Assembly (NCBI GenBank): GCA_021397835.1
Contig: JAJFZO010000094.1
Span: 2,210,501 to 2,274,500 of the forward strand
Length of the DNA stretch: 64,000 nt
Reading direction: 5' to 3'
DNA from: Moringa oleifera
Lineage: Eukaryota > Streptophyta > Magnoliopsida > Brassicales > Moringaceae
Both the position numbers and the translations under genes were made by a program. The notes under the pieces were generated by a model. That model did no database searches and had not been told where the DNA came from. It worked only from the letters and a program-made list of their open reading frames with translations. Of this stretch, positions 47,935-58,929 are shown one piece after another. Every line of letters begins with the position of its first letter. Positions within the stretch are counted from its first letter, which is position 1.

Positions 47935-50648
47935 TCATAAATCAATTGTGTCATCATCTAGTAAAGTTGAATTGAGAGGCATTTTACAAGTTTGTGAATT
48001 ATGCCCAACTCCACCACAATTACGACATTTACGACGCAACTGATTAGGCACCTTAGACGATCGAAAGTGACTCACTCCATCATAATATTGTGGAATCGAG
48101 TACGTCAATCGATTGTGTCCATATTGCATGCATCTAGAGCACTTTTTTTGGACCGTCCTCTCCCCACTAGAGGGTATTCTCTATTGTTTAGGACGCCCTG
48201 CTGACTTACCATTATTTGGTGGTAATACCACAACTCTTCTAACTTCCTCAAGTACATCCCAATCAGACTTATCACCAATTGGATATACCAGCTCAGAGTA
48301 TGTTACTACTAGTTAATCCTGTTTATAGTAGTTAAAGCAAAGAGTTATGAAGTCAATCTTATGTTCCCTGTAAAAAAAAAAACCAATTTGTGAAGTTAAT
48401 ACAAGCAATAACAATGAATAATTAAAAAATATTACCAACAGAACCATCAATGTCACTTGGAAGCTGCTAGTGCATGTGCACATGGCAAAAGATCAGCCTG
48501 AAACTCTCTATAAGTGCAAGTACGTTCAATAAGATTCACAATTGCCTCCTTACCCTTTTGCCTAACTAAAAATACATTCCAATCAACATTAGAAACTGTC
48601 ATTTGTAATGAAACTTTTTGTTTCTCAGTTATCAATAAGTGAGCCCATTCTGTTAGTTGTGACCTCCAAACCTTAGCTTTTTCAAGTTGATTATAGAACC
48701 AATGTTGCGTCATGTCTCGAATGAATTCCAATAGAGCTATCATGCGTAACTCTTGAGCAAATCACAGAGACGAATTCAAGCTCTCAGCTATGTTAGTGGT
48801 CATGAGTTGATATCGTCTTCGGGGGCAATACACACATGACCATTTTCTTGGATCTTCCTTCATGATATATTTGAATACTTTAGGGTGATTAGCTTGCAAA
48901 TCAATCATCAATTTATTAAATTTAGATTCTCGATATACCCTTGCTGCATTATAAAATGTCTTAGATATATCTTCCCTCTTAAATTTATTCTTTGTATTTT
49001 GGGCCATATGCCACGAACATAAACCATGACAAGAATTGGGGAAGACCTTTTTGATGGCATTTGAAATACTGACATGATGATCTGATATAATAACCGAGTC
49101 CTCAACCGAACCTATAGCTTCTTTCAGCTGCCGCAAGAACCACTCCCATGCATCATAGTTCTCGGAGTCACCATAACCGAATGCTAGTGGATATATCTGT
49201 TCATTCCCATCTTTGCATGCCATTACAAACATTACACCGTGAAACCTCCCTTTTAAGTGAGTGGCATCGATAGCAATGACTTGTCTGATTACTAAATGGA
49301 ACCCCCTCAACGATTGCCCAAGAGCCACAAATAAATACTTAAATCGATTAGTTCCATCTTCAATGCATATGTGGGCCTTAGTTCCTAGATTAACTATTTG
49401 CAACAGGTGGTAGTATGACGGCAATTGTTGATATGACTCAATTGGGTCACCATATGTAAGAGACAATGCATGCTCTTTAGCCTTCCAAGCTTTACTGTAT
49501 AAAATTTATATGTCATAGAGTTCTTTCATATCACCCATGATATCTTTCGGCTTAATGATTCTAGTATTAGTAGACAATCTTTGAGCCACAATTTCTCCCA
49601 TAATGGCAGAACTTGCTTGTCAATGCCGTCGATGCAACTCTTCAACTGTGCAAGTGTGTGTCAAATCACACTTTCTAATTTGGAAGAATTGCCCTTGTGC
49701 AACTCTCATAGCACGAATCTTCTATGTACAATTTCTTTCCCTACAAGCAATCTCAAATAATGATTTTTTATACCTAGTGACTCTAAATTCAAAGTTCTCA
49801 GTTAAAGCATGCACACCCAAAAATCGCTTCAATTCTTTTCTGTTCAGAAAAAATTGACTTCTAGCAAAGGTGTCAATTGGAATCACTGATTCTATAGTAG
49901 AAGTTGACGCAAGACCGCGTAATTCAGCACCCAACACACCATACCGGCTGACAACACCATCACTTGAATTATTATGTACTTCCGGGCATATAACTGGGAC
50001 ATAAGGTGAGACAGGACGTAGGTTCTCATTCAATTCTTCATTATCAGGTTCTGTTTCTAGAATGAGTTCACATTGATCTTCACTGAAGGGTTGAGTAGGA
50101 TGAGTTTCCATAATTGGGTATTTACACCTAATATCATAGTCCATCCGCTCATCCAAGTTGATCTTATTGGTATGGATCTCATTAATATGCTGAGTGTCAA
50201 CGGGAGTCTCACTATGGATGGATGGTTCAATGCCATAAACATCTAATTCAATAGTTGGATTACTCCCAGAACAACTTATGTTAATAGAATTGACTTGTCC
50301 TGAAATTTCACATTTACATAAACTTTGTCTATTCTCAACAAAATTTCTCTCAACTAGATCAACAATCACACGAGGAACTATGCTGTCATTGTACAACATA
50401 AACTCAACATCGTCATCATTCACTAACTCAATTTTCCTAGCAGTTTTTTCAGATCTTACTATGGTATGCAGTACAACATCAGTCATAGTGAAATCAACCT
50501 CCACACAAGATTTAACCAAATCCAGCAACTGCACATATGTCAAACCACTCCGAATAATATATCCCTTAGTTTTGATATCTCTGCCAACATACTCAAAACT
50601 ACCATTAGACTCAGACCACTCACCATTTCAAGTTACAATTATCCGCAT
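47935..50648 (-). pseudogene. MuDR/MULE transposase, five point nonsense codons
   Basis: DDE transposase that cuts and inserts MULEs. From ATG 50648 (MRIIVT) one frame runs to 48453 with no frameshift but stops at 50628-50630, 49722-49724, 49620-49622, 49506-49508 and 48759-48761. N-terminal domain YVQLLDLVKSCVEVDF; a MuDR DNA-binding-like region around 49780-49860 (FEFRVTRYKKSLFEIACRE); MULE core with Asp in VIAIDATHLKG, Asp in VIISDHHVSI, the LCSWHM motif and Glu in NIAESLNSSL; SWIM finger CTYREFQADLLPCAHAL near 48460-48520. After a probable intron (about 48440 to 48370) a last part ends with a CX2CX4HX4C knuckle (CRNCGGVGHNSQTC) and stop at 47935. Confidence 0.85.
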
Positions 50649-50711
50649 TCTGTAATGCCAAAGAAAATATTTCAAATGACAACTGAAAAGAATTACTTAT
50701 AACATAAAATA

Positions 50712-50900
50712 AGGCACGATTTTATAAACTTGTTACCATTTCATGAGAGAAGTTATGAATTAGCATAATAATGTTACGATTTACTAAGATATGATTTTCA
50801 AACATATATATTTTTTCATATTCTATATATAACGAAGAACACTTATATTTAAGTTACGTTATTGTTCAAATGCATAATTATGTTACGATTTATCAATTAA
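50712..50900 (+). repeat. Sparse RTTACGATTT motifs upstream of the transposase
   Basis: Copies GGCACGATTT (about 50713), GTTACGATTT (about 50775 and 50884) and related ATATGATTTT between the transposase start and the right end. More degenerate than the other arrays but the same orientation as 47225-47770. Confidence 0.6.
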
Positions 50901-50906
50901 GATATG

Positions 50907-50933
50907 ATATATATATATATATATATATATATA
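50907..50933. repeat. (AT)n microsatellite
   Basis: AT dinucleotide run inside the MULE right flank. Confidence 0.9.
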
Positions 50934-51374
50934 AGGAAGGATACAAGTTACATTCAAGCTACATTATTGTTCAAAGGTATATCCGTCACCCTTTTCACAT
51001 TCGAGCACGTTCTGATTATGAAGACAAATATGATGTGAAAAAACACGAGATTGAGAAATATGCACTCAAAAATACGAGCTTTCTTCTCTGCAGGACAAAA
51101 AGTTAAAAATGTTAATGACTACCTTCGATTCCTTCTTTGGATCTTGGATACAAAGGAGGGAAGAAAAAACCAAAAGAGAGAGTAAAGAAAAACCCAAAGA
51201 GAGAGAGATCTCAAAAGGAAAAAGTATTCAGACAGATCTCCTCAATTTTTGAGTTATTTTAATTTCAAGGGTATCATTATCTTTTGTAAGGGTATTTTTG
51301 TCTTTCTGATTCATGTAAGTGCCTAAAAAAAAACAACATAGTAAAAGAAGTTTATTTTGCAAAAAAAAAAAATT

Positions 51375-51400
51375 GGTGGGATGCTAATTTTGACAATTTC
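51375..51400 (-). repeat. Right terminus of the MULE
   Basis: GGTGGGATGCTAATTTTGAC followed by AATTTC. The same end with few changes closes the second MULE at 61137-61162, and read from outside in it begins GAAATTGTCAAAATTAG, typical of plant MULE ends. Confidence 0.65.
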
Positions 51401-51666
51401 TTCTTCATTTGAGCTCTTTGTTTCTGATTTCTAACTGGCATCAAACATCTCCCTTTTCTGGCAAGTCTTTTGTTAGTAGGATCAAATGGGCTCATATTGC
51501 TTGTCCAACATAAAGTTATTTTATTTAGCAATAAAATTTAAAATATTATTTATTCATGCTTAGTTAATATCATTAATAAAACCAAATGAATTCACTCAAC
51601 AAGAAAGTTTCTTGATTCTTTGGTGACCCTGCAAGCTTTCTAACTTCGCCCATATATTCACTTCTG

Positions 51667-51835
51667 TGTTGAGAATTTGACTAACCAATTCTTAGTTAAT
51701 GAATTAAATATAAAATTTTTAAAATTTGAAAGCAACAATAATCAATGTGAGAACAAATTAAATAATCGTAAGAATACACGATTTATAGTAGTTTACCTTC
51801 AATTAAGAGTTACATCCACTTTATATTCAAAATTG
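51667..51835 (-). repeat. Left (3') LTR portion of the Copia element
   Basis: TGTTGAGAATTTG onward matches 54611 onward through AATAATCAATG and ACACGATTTATA; similarity fades after about 51835. Confidence 0.6.
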
Positions 51836-52019
51836 TGCTTATTAGTTTGGTACCATCTATTCTGAATCTAGTAAGTGCCTTATTGATGTATTTTTTCTGA
51901 GATAGCTTGAGAATCCCCTTTTTCTTGGTAATTCTCATCTCATGGATTAAATTGTTTAGTAGACACAAATTCTTCATAGCATGCAAACTTTTCTAATAGC
52001 TTAGTCTTTATACAAATTA

Positions 52020-54400
52020 GCTTCAATAATTAACATATCATCAACATATGACAATAGTATAATATAAGACTAATCATATCTTTTGACATAATAACAATGG
52101 TCTGCTTGGCACCTTAAGAAACCATTGTCACCTATGAAGTTATCGAACTTCTTATACTATTGTCTAGGAGCTTATTTTGACTAATATAAACTTTTTTAAA
52201 GTTTGTATATCATTTTCTCCTTACCTTTAACTTCAAATCTTTGTGACTGATATATGTAAATTTCTTCCTTTAAATCACAGTCCTGGAAGATCTTCTCACT
52301 TCTGTTACAAGAGTAATTAGATTTACCTCTAAGTCATACTTTTCTGATTTCTTTTAGCAATGTAGTCTTTAATTTCTTAAGTGTTTTGTTGCAACTGATT
52401 CATCGGAACATATCTCAAGTGGATTACTTTAGGCTTTTTTACTTTAGAATTTTTTACTTCTAAACTCTTGCTTAAACTATCTTTATATAGAGTTTGTTCA
52501 TTGAAGATTACATTCCTACTCCTAATGACTTCCTTGTTTTCGTTATCCCAAAAATGATAACCAAACTTATTGTCACCATGTCCAATGAAAAAAATATATT
52601 TTTTGATTTAAGATCAAATTTACCTCTAGCAACAACATCAATATATATGGACTTAAGGTAGGTAACCAAATATTCTTAAAAAAGACTTTACTTTTTTATA
52701 TCACTCCAAACTTTCTTAGGTATTCTAGAATTCAAACAAACTGAAGGACTTCTATTGATTAGAAAAGTTGTAGTGTTAATTGCATCTGTCCAAAAGGATT
52801 TGGGCAACCATACGTGAATTCTCATGCCTCTTATATGCTCATTCAGTGTCTTATTCATCCTTTTTGCAACATCATTCTGCTGAGGTGTTCTTGGAATAAT
52901 GTTCCCCATCTTGAACCATTACTAGCAGAAAACTGTTTAAAATCCTCATCAATGTATTCTCTATTATTATTAGATCTAAAACGCTTAATCTGAAAATTAA
53001 TCTCATCCTTAACCATGCTTCATTTTTTGAAAGCATCAAACACATCAGATTTATTCTTAAAAAAATAAATTCATATCTTTCTAGTTAAGTCATCAATAAA
53101 CATTACGTAATAGCCAGATTACCCAAGAGATGTTACAATGAAGGCCCTTATACATTTGTGTGAACTAACTCTAGTTTTTTTGTACTCCAACTTATTTCCT
53201 ACTTTGGAGAAGCTGACCTTTTTTTGTTTGCCAAAGATACAGTTTTCACATAATTTATGCTCTACGAATTTCAAATCTAGCAAATTATTTGCCACAATGA
53301 CTTTCATACTCTTTTCATCCATATACCTAAGTGAGAAATGCCATTAATTGAAGTTTATACCAGTGTCAATAGCAGTCACTATATCATTGTAATTTGAAAT
53401 CATGTAGAGGGTTCCAGTTTTACTCCCTTCAGCAACAACTATAGCGCATATTGTAATTTTTCAAGTATTATCATTAAAAATCATCTTGTGCCCTTTATTA
53501 TTAAACTTCCAACTAAAATCAGATTTTCCATCAATTTTGGCACATGCCTCACCTTTTAAATCTTTCACATATTTTTATTTGGTATCTCCAATTTAACATC
53601 ACCCATACTAATAATATCCAAAAGTTCTTTATTAGTAAGATATAACTTTTTAAAGTTATCCACAACATAATATTCCATTATTTTGCTATATGGAGTGGTA
53701 TAAAAAGATGTTATTGAGTCCAAAACTCAAGATTCAAGAGGATTATCAATAGCCAAATGTAATACACTATCTACCTTATTTATGATAGCATTTGCGGTAT
53801 CATCTTTATTTTTACATTTTTCCTTCAATGATCAGTAATCTTTTTTCATGTCACCATTTTTTTTCACAGTTTTATCATTATAGATTTCTTCCAAATTTAG
53901 ACTTGCTTATTCCATTCTTTGACTTAGATTTGCTCTTATTGCAATTAAAATTTTTATCACTTTTTTTTTCCTATTTTTAACATTTAGGACGGAATTTGAA
54001 ATTGATATTTCATCCGAATCGATTTTTCGAACATCCTTTGTAAGAATTTGATCATGAACATCATTGAAATTAAGTTTTGAACTCCCAATAAAATTACTAA
54101 TCATTGCCCTCATAAGATCTTAATTGTCAAAAGTATTAGGATACATACCCCATCATCAAATTTAATCTTTACAAAAGATAACTAATTGACAATAGTATTA
54201 AACTCATTAATATGAGTTACCATAAAATTTCTTTTACCCATTTCCAAGTGAAATAGCTTCTTTATAACAAAAATCTTGTTATTTACTGAAGGTTTTTCAC
54301 ACATGTTAGATAGCATCTTCATCAGACTTATTGTTGTTTTCTCTTTCGTCACGTCATAAGCGACATTCTTTAACATTGTCAACCGAATAGCTACTAGTTC
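52020..54400 (-). pseudogene. Copia gag-pol remnants
   Basis: On the - strand from right to left: gag UBN2-type segment 54382-54182 (MTMLKNVAYDVTKE, then GKRNFMVTHINEFN); GAG-pre-integrase segment 53322-53119 (HKLCENCIFGKQKKVSFSK); integrase C-terminal core 52909-52688 (PRTPQQNDVAKRMNKTLNEH, where the family has QQNGVAERMN, so the catalytic Glu is Lys here); reverse transcriptase about 52240-52020 (KSLY then APRQ, RCQADHCYYVKRY and YVDDMLI) with several stops. Aspartates of YVDD are kept but the frame is dead. Confidence 0.75.
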
Positions 54401-54596
54401 CTGTCTGTAAAGGAGATTTCAATCGCATTTGGAAATTTTTTAAGGCTTTTGACTCAAAAGTAATTCATGCAGCTTTTTTTTATATAGAAAATTCTCAATT
54501 TATATTCTTCAAAAGGCATAATCTATACCATCAAACTTAATAATCCCATGTGATTAGTTTCTTCACTACTCATTGCTTTTAATTTCAAAAACCGAA

Positions 54597-54608
54597 GCTT
54601 TGATACCA
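54597..54608 (-). other. Primer-binding site of the Copia element
   Basis: On the - strand TGGTATCAAAGC, complementary to the 3' end of plant initiator-Met tRNA, two bases inside the 5' LTR. It fixes the element's orientation. Confidence 0.75.
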
Positions 54609-54610
54609 GT

Positions 54611-55000
54611 TATTGAGAATTTAACTACCAAATCCCTTGTCGATGGATTACATATTAAATCTCTAAAATTTAAAAGCAATAATAATCAATGAAGAAGAAA
54701 TTAAATAACCACAAGAACACACGATTTATAATGATTCACCTCAATTGAGAGTTACAATCACTAAAAAAACCTTTTTTACTATGACAATAAATTACAAGTA
54801 AAGATAAATATTTTTATCTAGCCTGCCCTTTGTTATAATAAAGCCTAAAGCTCTCACCTTCTCCCTCTGTATATTTTACATGGTAAGAACCTCATCTTTA
54901 TATTAATAAAGCCCAAAGCTAATAATAAATATGTGAACACTTCAAAATATCCTTCTATGTAAATTTGTCTTCATATATACTCAACATTCTATAAGTAGAT
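54611..55000 (-). repeat. Right (5') LTR of the Copia element
   Basis: Begins TATTGAGAATTTAAC next to the primer-binding site and matches the left copy for about 150 bases. The outer edge is estimated. Confidence 0.5.
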
Positions 55001-57399
55001 CAACTATCTTGCTTGCTTCCCTTAACTATGCTATGGCTGATTTTCTTTAAAGTGTTCATTATCAAGTGGTTTCTCGTCCAACTAATATACTTTAATTTTC
55101 TCCACTAAACTAAATCTCCGTTGAAGATATTTATGTTAAATTCACATGATAGTAAAAAATATTCACCACAAAGAGCTTTTATGTAAAAATTTGGTCAGAG
55201 GCCCATAAAAGGATAATCACATTCATACAATATTCCTCAGTATTAGACTAATTAGTAACTTATTATCTCAATAATCAATTTATTAGGAAATATTGCTCTT
55301 GTTAGACTATATGATGATTAAAGTAACTTAAGCAAAAATGAGTTCAATATATTGCTTAGATTTTGCTTCAATAAACAAAGATTAATGCTTTAAAGATTCA
55401 AGCTCTGATTGCTTTGGATGATCAATGAAAACAACTAGTGAACAACTTATGATTTTTTTATTTGAAATAAGAAAATAGAGATGTATTAAAACCTTTCAAT
55501 TGCACACAAGATCTATACATATATAAGAAATCATGGTGCGATAATCCACCTATGATCATGTTAAAAACGTTTCTCATTAGACTTTCCCATTTTACATCAA
55601 ATTGATTGGTACAAAACTTGAATTCAATGTTGTGGTTTTTTCTAAAATCATTATTTATTAAATGTCAAAGACTTCTTCTCATTGGTTTGATATGGACCGA
55701 TAATGAAACATCTATTATTATAATTGGTTGATGGTAAAATGCACGTCGATAAATGTTCATGTTTGAGGTTTTTTTTCATTGGTTGTTAAAGGACTAATAG
55801 CAAAAATAATGCTATCATGCCTTTGTTATTGGTCCATTATTATCATTGGTGACTAGATAATTGATGATAAAACGTAACGTTTTTATCATTATTTATTTCA
55901 TGTATGGAATTGAAACAAGCTTGAAGGGTGTATTATTGAAGTATACATATTAGAAGAAGTATTAAATTGTCATTGAAATCCTCTATGGATGAACGAATAC
56001 TATGATAATATTATGATAATTCATTTTAGAATAAGAGACCTCTGTCCAGTGGATGTGTTGATAAAATTACCCATAATTTTCTCCAACAAGCTCACTACAT
56101 GTTTTAATAAAACAAAATGAAGTTCAATCCTACATCAGATAATTTTCCTAAGACATTAAATAGACAACATTATCATAATGAGATTCAACTGAGGAACTCC
56201 AAAGTGATTTAAAGAAAATTTCTTTGAAGTTTTGATTGATTTTAATAAAGAAATAAAAATAATGGACTTTTTTTCAATCTATTTTATGATGTAATTGGGC
56301 ATTAGGATTCATTTATTTTGAAAATTGTTTAAAGGTAATACAAGTAAACGAAAAAAAAAGGGTTTGATTGTATTAATATTAAGAGAAATAGATTTTAGTG
56401 TAAGTGACCTATGAAGAAAGATCAACACTCATGATGATCACATAATATGCAAATTGATTAACAGAACATCACATATCAACAATTATGGACTCAAAACTCT
56501 AGGATTGGCTCAATAATTCACATATTCATGAAATATCGTGATATATCAATAAGAACATTTAACATCAATCATCAGTAGTTCAAAATGCATGGTAACTTGA
56601 TATATACTTTACCAAATCGCTCTAGCATACATTTGATGAAGAAATCTTATATTTTCAAGAAACTAAAATCTCAAATTAGAAGTAATTAGCATAAAATTTA
56701 CCTTTTGGATAGCTAAACAAACTAGAAAATACATCATCGTGTCCTTTAAAAAATCATTTGATCATGAAGATTTCATTGATGATGAGAATGATCCAGTTGA
56801 AAACCAATATTCTACCAAAGACAAGAATCGCAAAGAGTATGTGTTAGCAGCGTGACCCGAAGAACAAAAAAGTGAAAGCATTAAATTGTTGAGTATTAAA
56901 AGCTCTAGAATGAGGAAAAAGTTTAAAGTGTAAAAGATGTGTGTCAGTCTTAAGTGCAAAAAAGTGCCTTTGCTTGCTTTAAGTTCCTTTATTTACAAGG
57001 AGAAAAATGGCACCTTTGTTCACCCAAAACCCATAAAAAAGCAAAGTAAATGAGGAACCACTGTGTGTAACGCACCCTCTAAAACATCTTGAGCATTACG
57101 ACCTTTTGGAGACTTGAATTAATTTTTTTGAATCTTTTATTGAAAGCCCCTAACCCGTAAAGCTAAGCTTAGGAAGCTCGATGCTTCAACATTATTAACT
57201 AAAAGCTTATTGAAGTGTTTGGGCATATTATTTATGTTCAAGATGATTTAATTTATGAAAAACATAGTAAAAGATGAATCAAATTCTAATGCAAAAGAGC
57301 ATTACTGAAGCAGAAGGAATGCATACAAACTTCATTATTTGAAAATAAAAAAAAAATAAAACGAAACATAGATTGCAATTCAAACTACAATTTTTTGAA
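55001..57399. other. AT-rich spacer
   Basis: No gene, exon chain or mobile-element domain recognised. Confidence 0.45.
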
Positions 57400-58270
57400 T
57401 TTGGTCTTTAATTATGAGTGAAAGAGCAACTATTGGTCAGCTGGATTTAGACAAGGTGGTCCCAGTAGAACGAAGGATTAAGTTAAGTAGAAATATTAAA
57501 TCCTCTGATATGTCTAACTTAATTAGGAAAATCTTAGGATTACCTAAGCCCCATTTGAGATGTCTTGTTATAGCAATAATTTAGAATATGCTTTAAAAAC
57601 ACAAAAAAATCTAAGATTTAGTCAATTGTCAAGATATTAATATCAAGATACTAAAAAGAGATTTCAACTCAAAAGAGGCAAAACAGAGAATGGTTTATGA
57701 AAACTTTCTCCAAAGAAGAAAGGCACATAATCAAAAATATTTAGTACACGGAAATGAATGTAATTAGAGAAAACATTAAGTTTACCTAATTTAAAAAATA
57801 TGCACAAGAAAATAATATTGAATATCCATGTGAGGCCTAACTTAATATATTAGAACAAACAACTCATGTATGGTATACCATTAGGAACATAAAAGTAATA
57901 GCATTCTATCCCTCACTAGAACAAATAGAATTATAGTACCTTGGTAACAACATAATAATCTCATCCTTTAAACAATCAAATGATCCAAAGAAGTCAAAAT
58001 AACCCAACAATCTTTAAAGATATAGTATCATTATATCAATAAAACAACTATATTAATCAGATCTTACATACAGTAGCTAGATAATTGGATAGGATAAAAA
58101 GAACCAATACTGGTCCACAACAAAAGAATTCCCAAGAAGGGTTAGGGAAATGAACATCGTTAAATATAATCAACCTTATAAAATCAATTTTTAAAATGTA
58201 TAATGTTCCTAGAAAACAAGCACTTATACCTATAAAACATGATGATGAACTTATAAAAAAATAGAAAAAA
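57400..58270 (+). pseudogene. Unidentified fossil coding sequence, possibly a retroelement or endogenous pararetrovirus
   Basis: Several + strand stretches read like protein for 20-60 codons between stops and frame changes, e.g. a block near 57425-57480 starting ATIGQLDLDKVVP and blocks near 57780-58160. Codon texture is coding-like, but no catalytic motif is visible. The style recalls coat/gag regions of florendovirus-type plant pararetroviruses, which are common genome fossils; a Gypsy-type gag is an alternative. Heavily interrupted, no function possible. Confidence 0.3.
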
Positions 58271-58929
58271 AGTTAATTTCACTGACAATAGGTAAAGACC
58301 AAGGCAAGAGACACATAAACACAATAGGACACATAGATAGTAATTTATAAATGAAACAAGAAACTAGAGAGAAAACTTAGAAAAGCAATTTGAAGAAATA
58401 AGCCTTACAAAACAACTAACAGTAAACAAAATACATAATCTCAAATCAAATTAAAGGACTAAAAGAGAAGAAAAAAAGATAAATAGCTATTAAAAAGGTG
58501 TTCAGCAGTGACTAACTCAATTCAGCACTTGAACCCATTGGCTGATCTTGAAACCTTCTTACTACATCGAGATTACTTAAAATCCAAATTAAGGTTAACC
58601 CAAATTACTGGATTCAACTGGATAACTTGAGATTAGTTGACCCTATGGCTTGAAATTAGCTAAATAAAATTTGGTTGAGCAAAGATTTGAATAACTCTTA
58701 GTTGAATAATTAACCTTTTGAATAAATTAAGGTGTGTAGATCACTCGTGGTGAGTAACTGCACACCAAATTCTTCATATCCATCCCAGTGCTTGCCATTT
58801 TTGCTTATAAATAGCGAATGCAAGAAGAATGAGATGAATTTTGAAATATAAAATCTTTTTTTATTTTTTTGTCTCTAGTTTCCTTAAAAAAGTGTCCTTA
58901 AAAGAGCCATTGCAAGCATCACAGTTCTT
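58271..58929. other. Spacer
   Basis: No recognisable feature; A-rich at first and then mixed. Confidence 0.4.

Larger units (their letters stand above)
42470..51402. mobile_element. Two-gene MULE (Mutator-like) transposon, about 8.9 kb
   Basis: Two genes converge: a DUF1985/Ulp1-protease-like gene on + (43264-47060) and a MuDR-type transposase on - (50648-47935). MULEs carrying Ulp1-like or DUF1985 genes are known in plants (KIUL, CUMULE, and VANDAL-type elements). The right end GGTGGGATGCTAATTTTGAC (51375 on) recurs at the right end of the second MULE, supporting it as the terminus; the left end at about 42472 is a weaker inverted match. I see no clear 9-base target duplication. Both genes carry stops, so the copy is non-autonomous now, but it is better preserved than the other elements here. 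Non-coding parts hold arrays with core TCGTACC/GGTACGA. Confidence 0.75.
51667..55000 (-). mobile_element. Decayed Copia LTR retrotransposon
   Basis: LTR-like repeats at 51667 and 54611 flank gag, integrase and reverse transcriptase traces reading on the - strand in Copia order (gag at right, RT at left). A primer-binding site complementary to initiator-Met tRNA (TGGTATCAAAGC) sits just inside the right LTR. RNase H is missing and the left LTR seems truncated. Many stops, so it is inactive. It inserted in the spacer to the right of the MULE. Confidence 0.8.

Noticed and set aside
42461..51410. 9-base target-site duplication flanking the MULE
   Set aside because: The flanks of the proposed ends do not match; the left end may be off or the duplication decayed.
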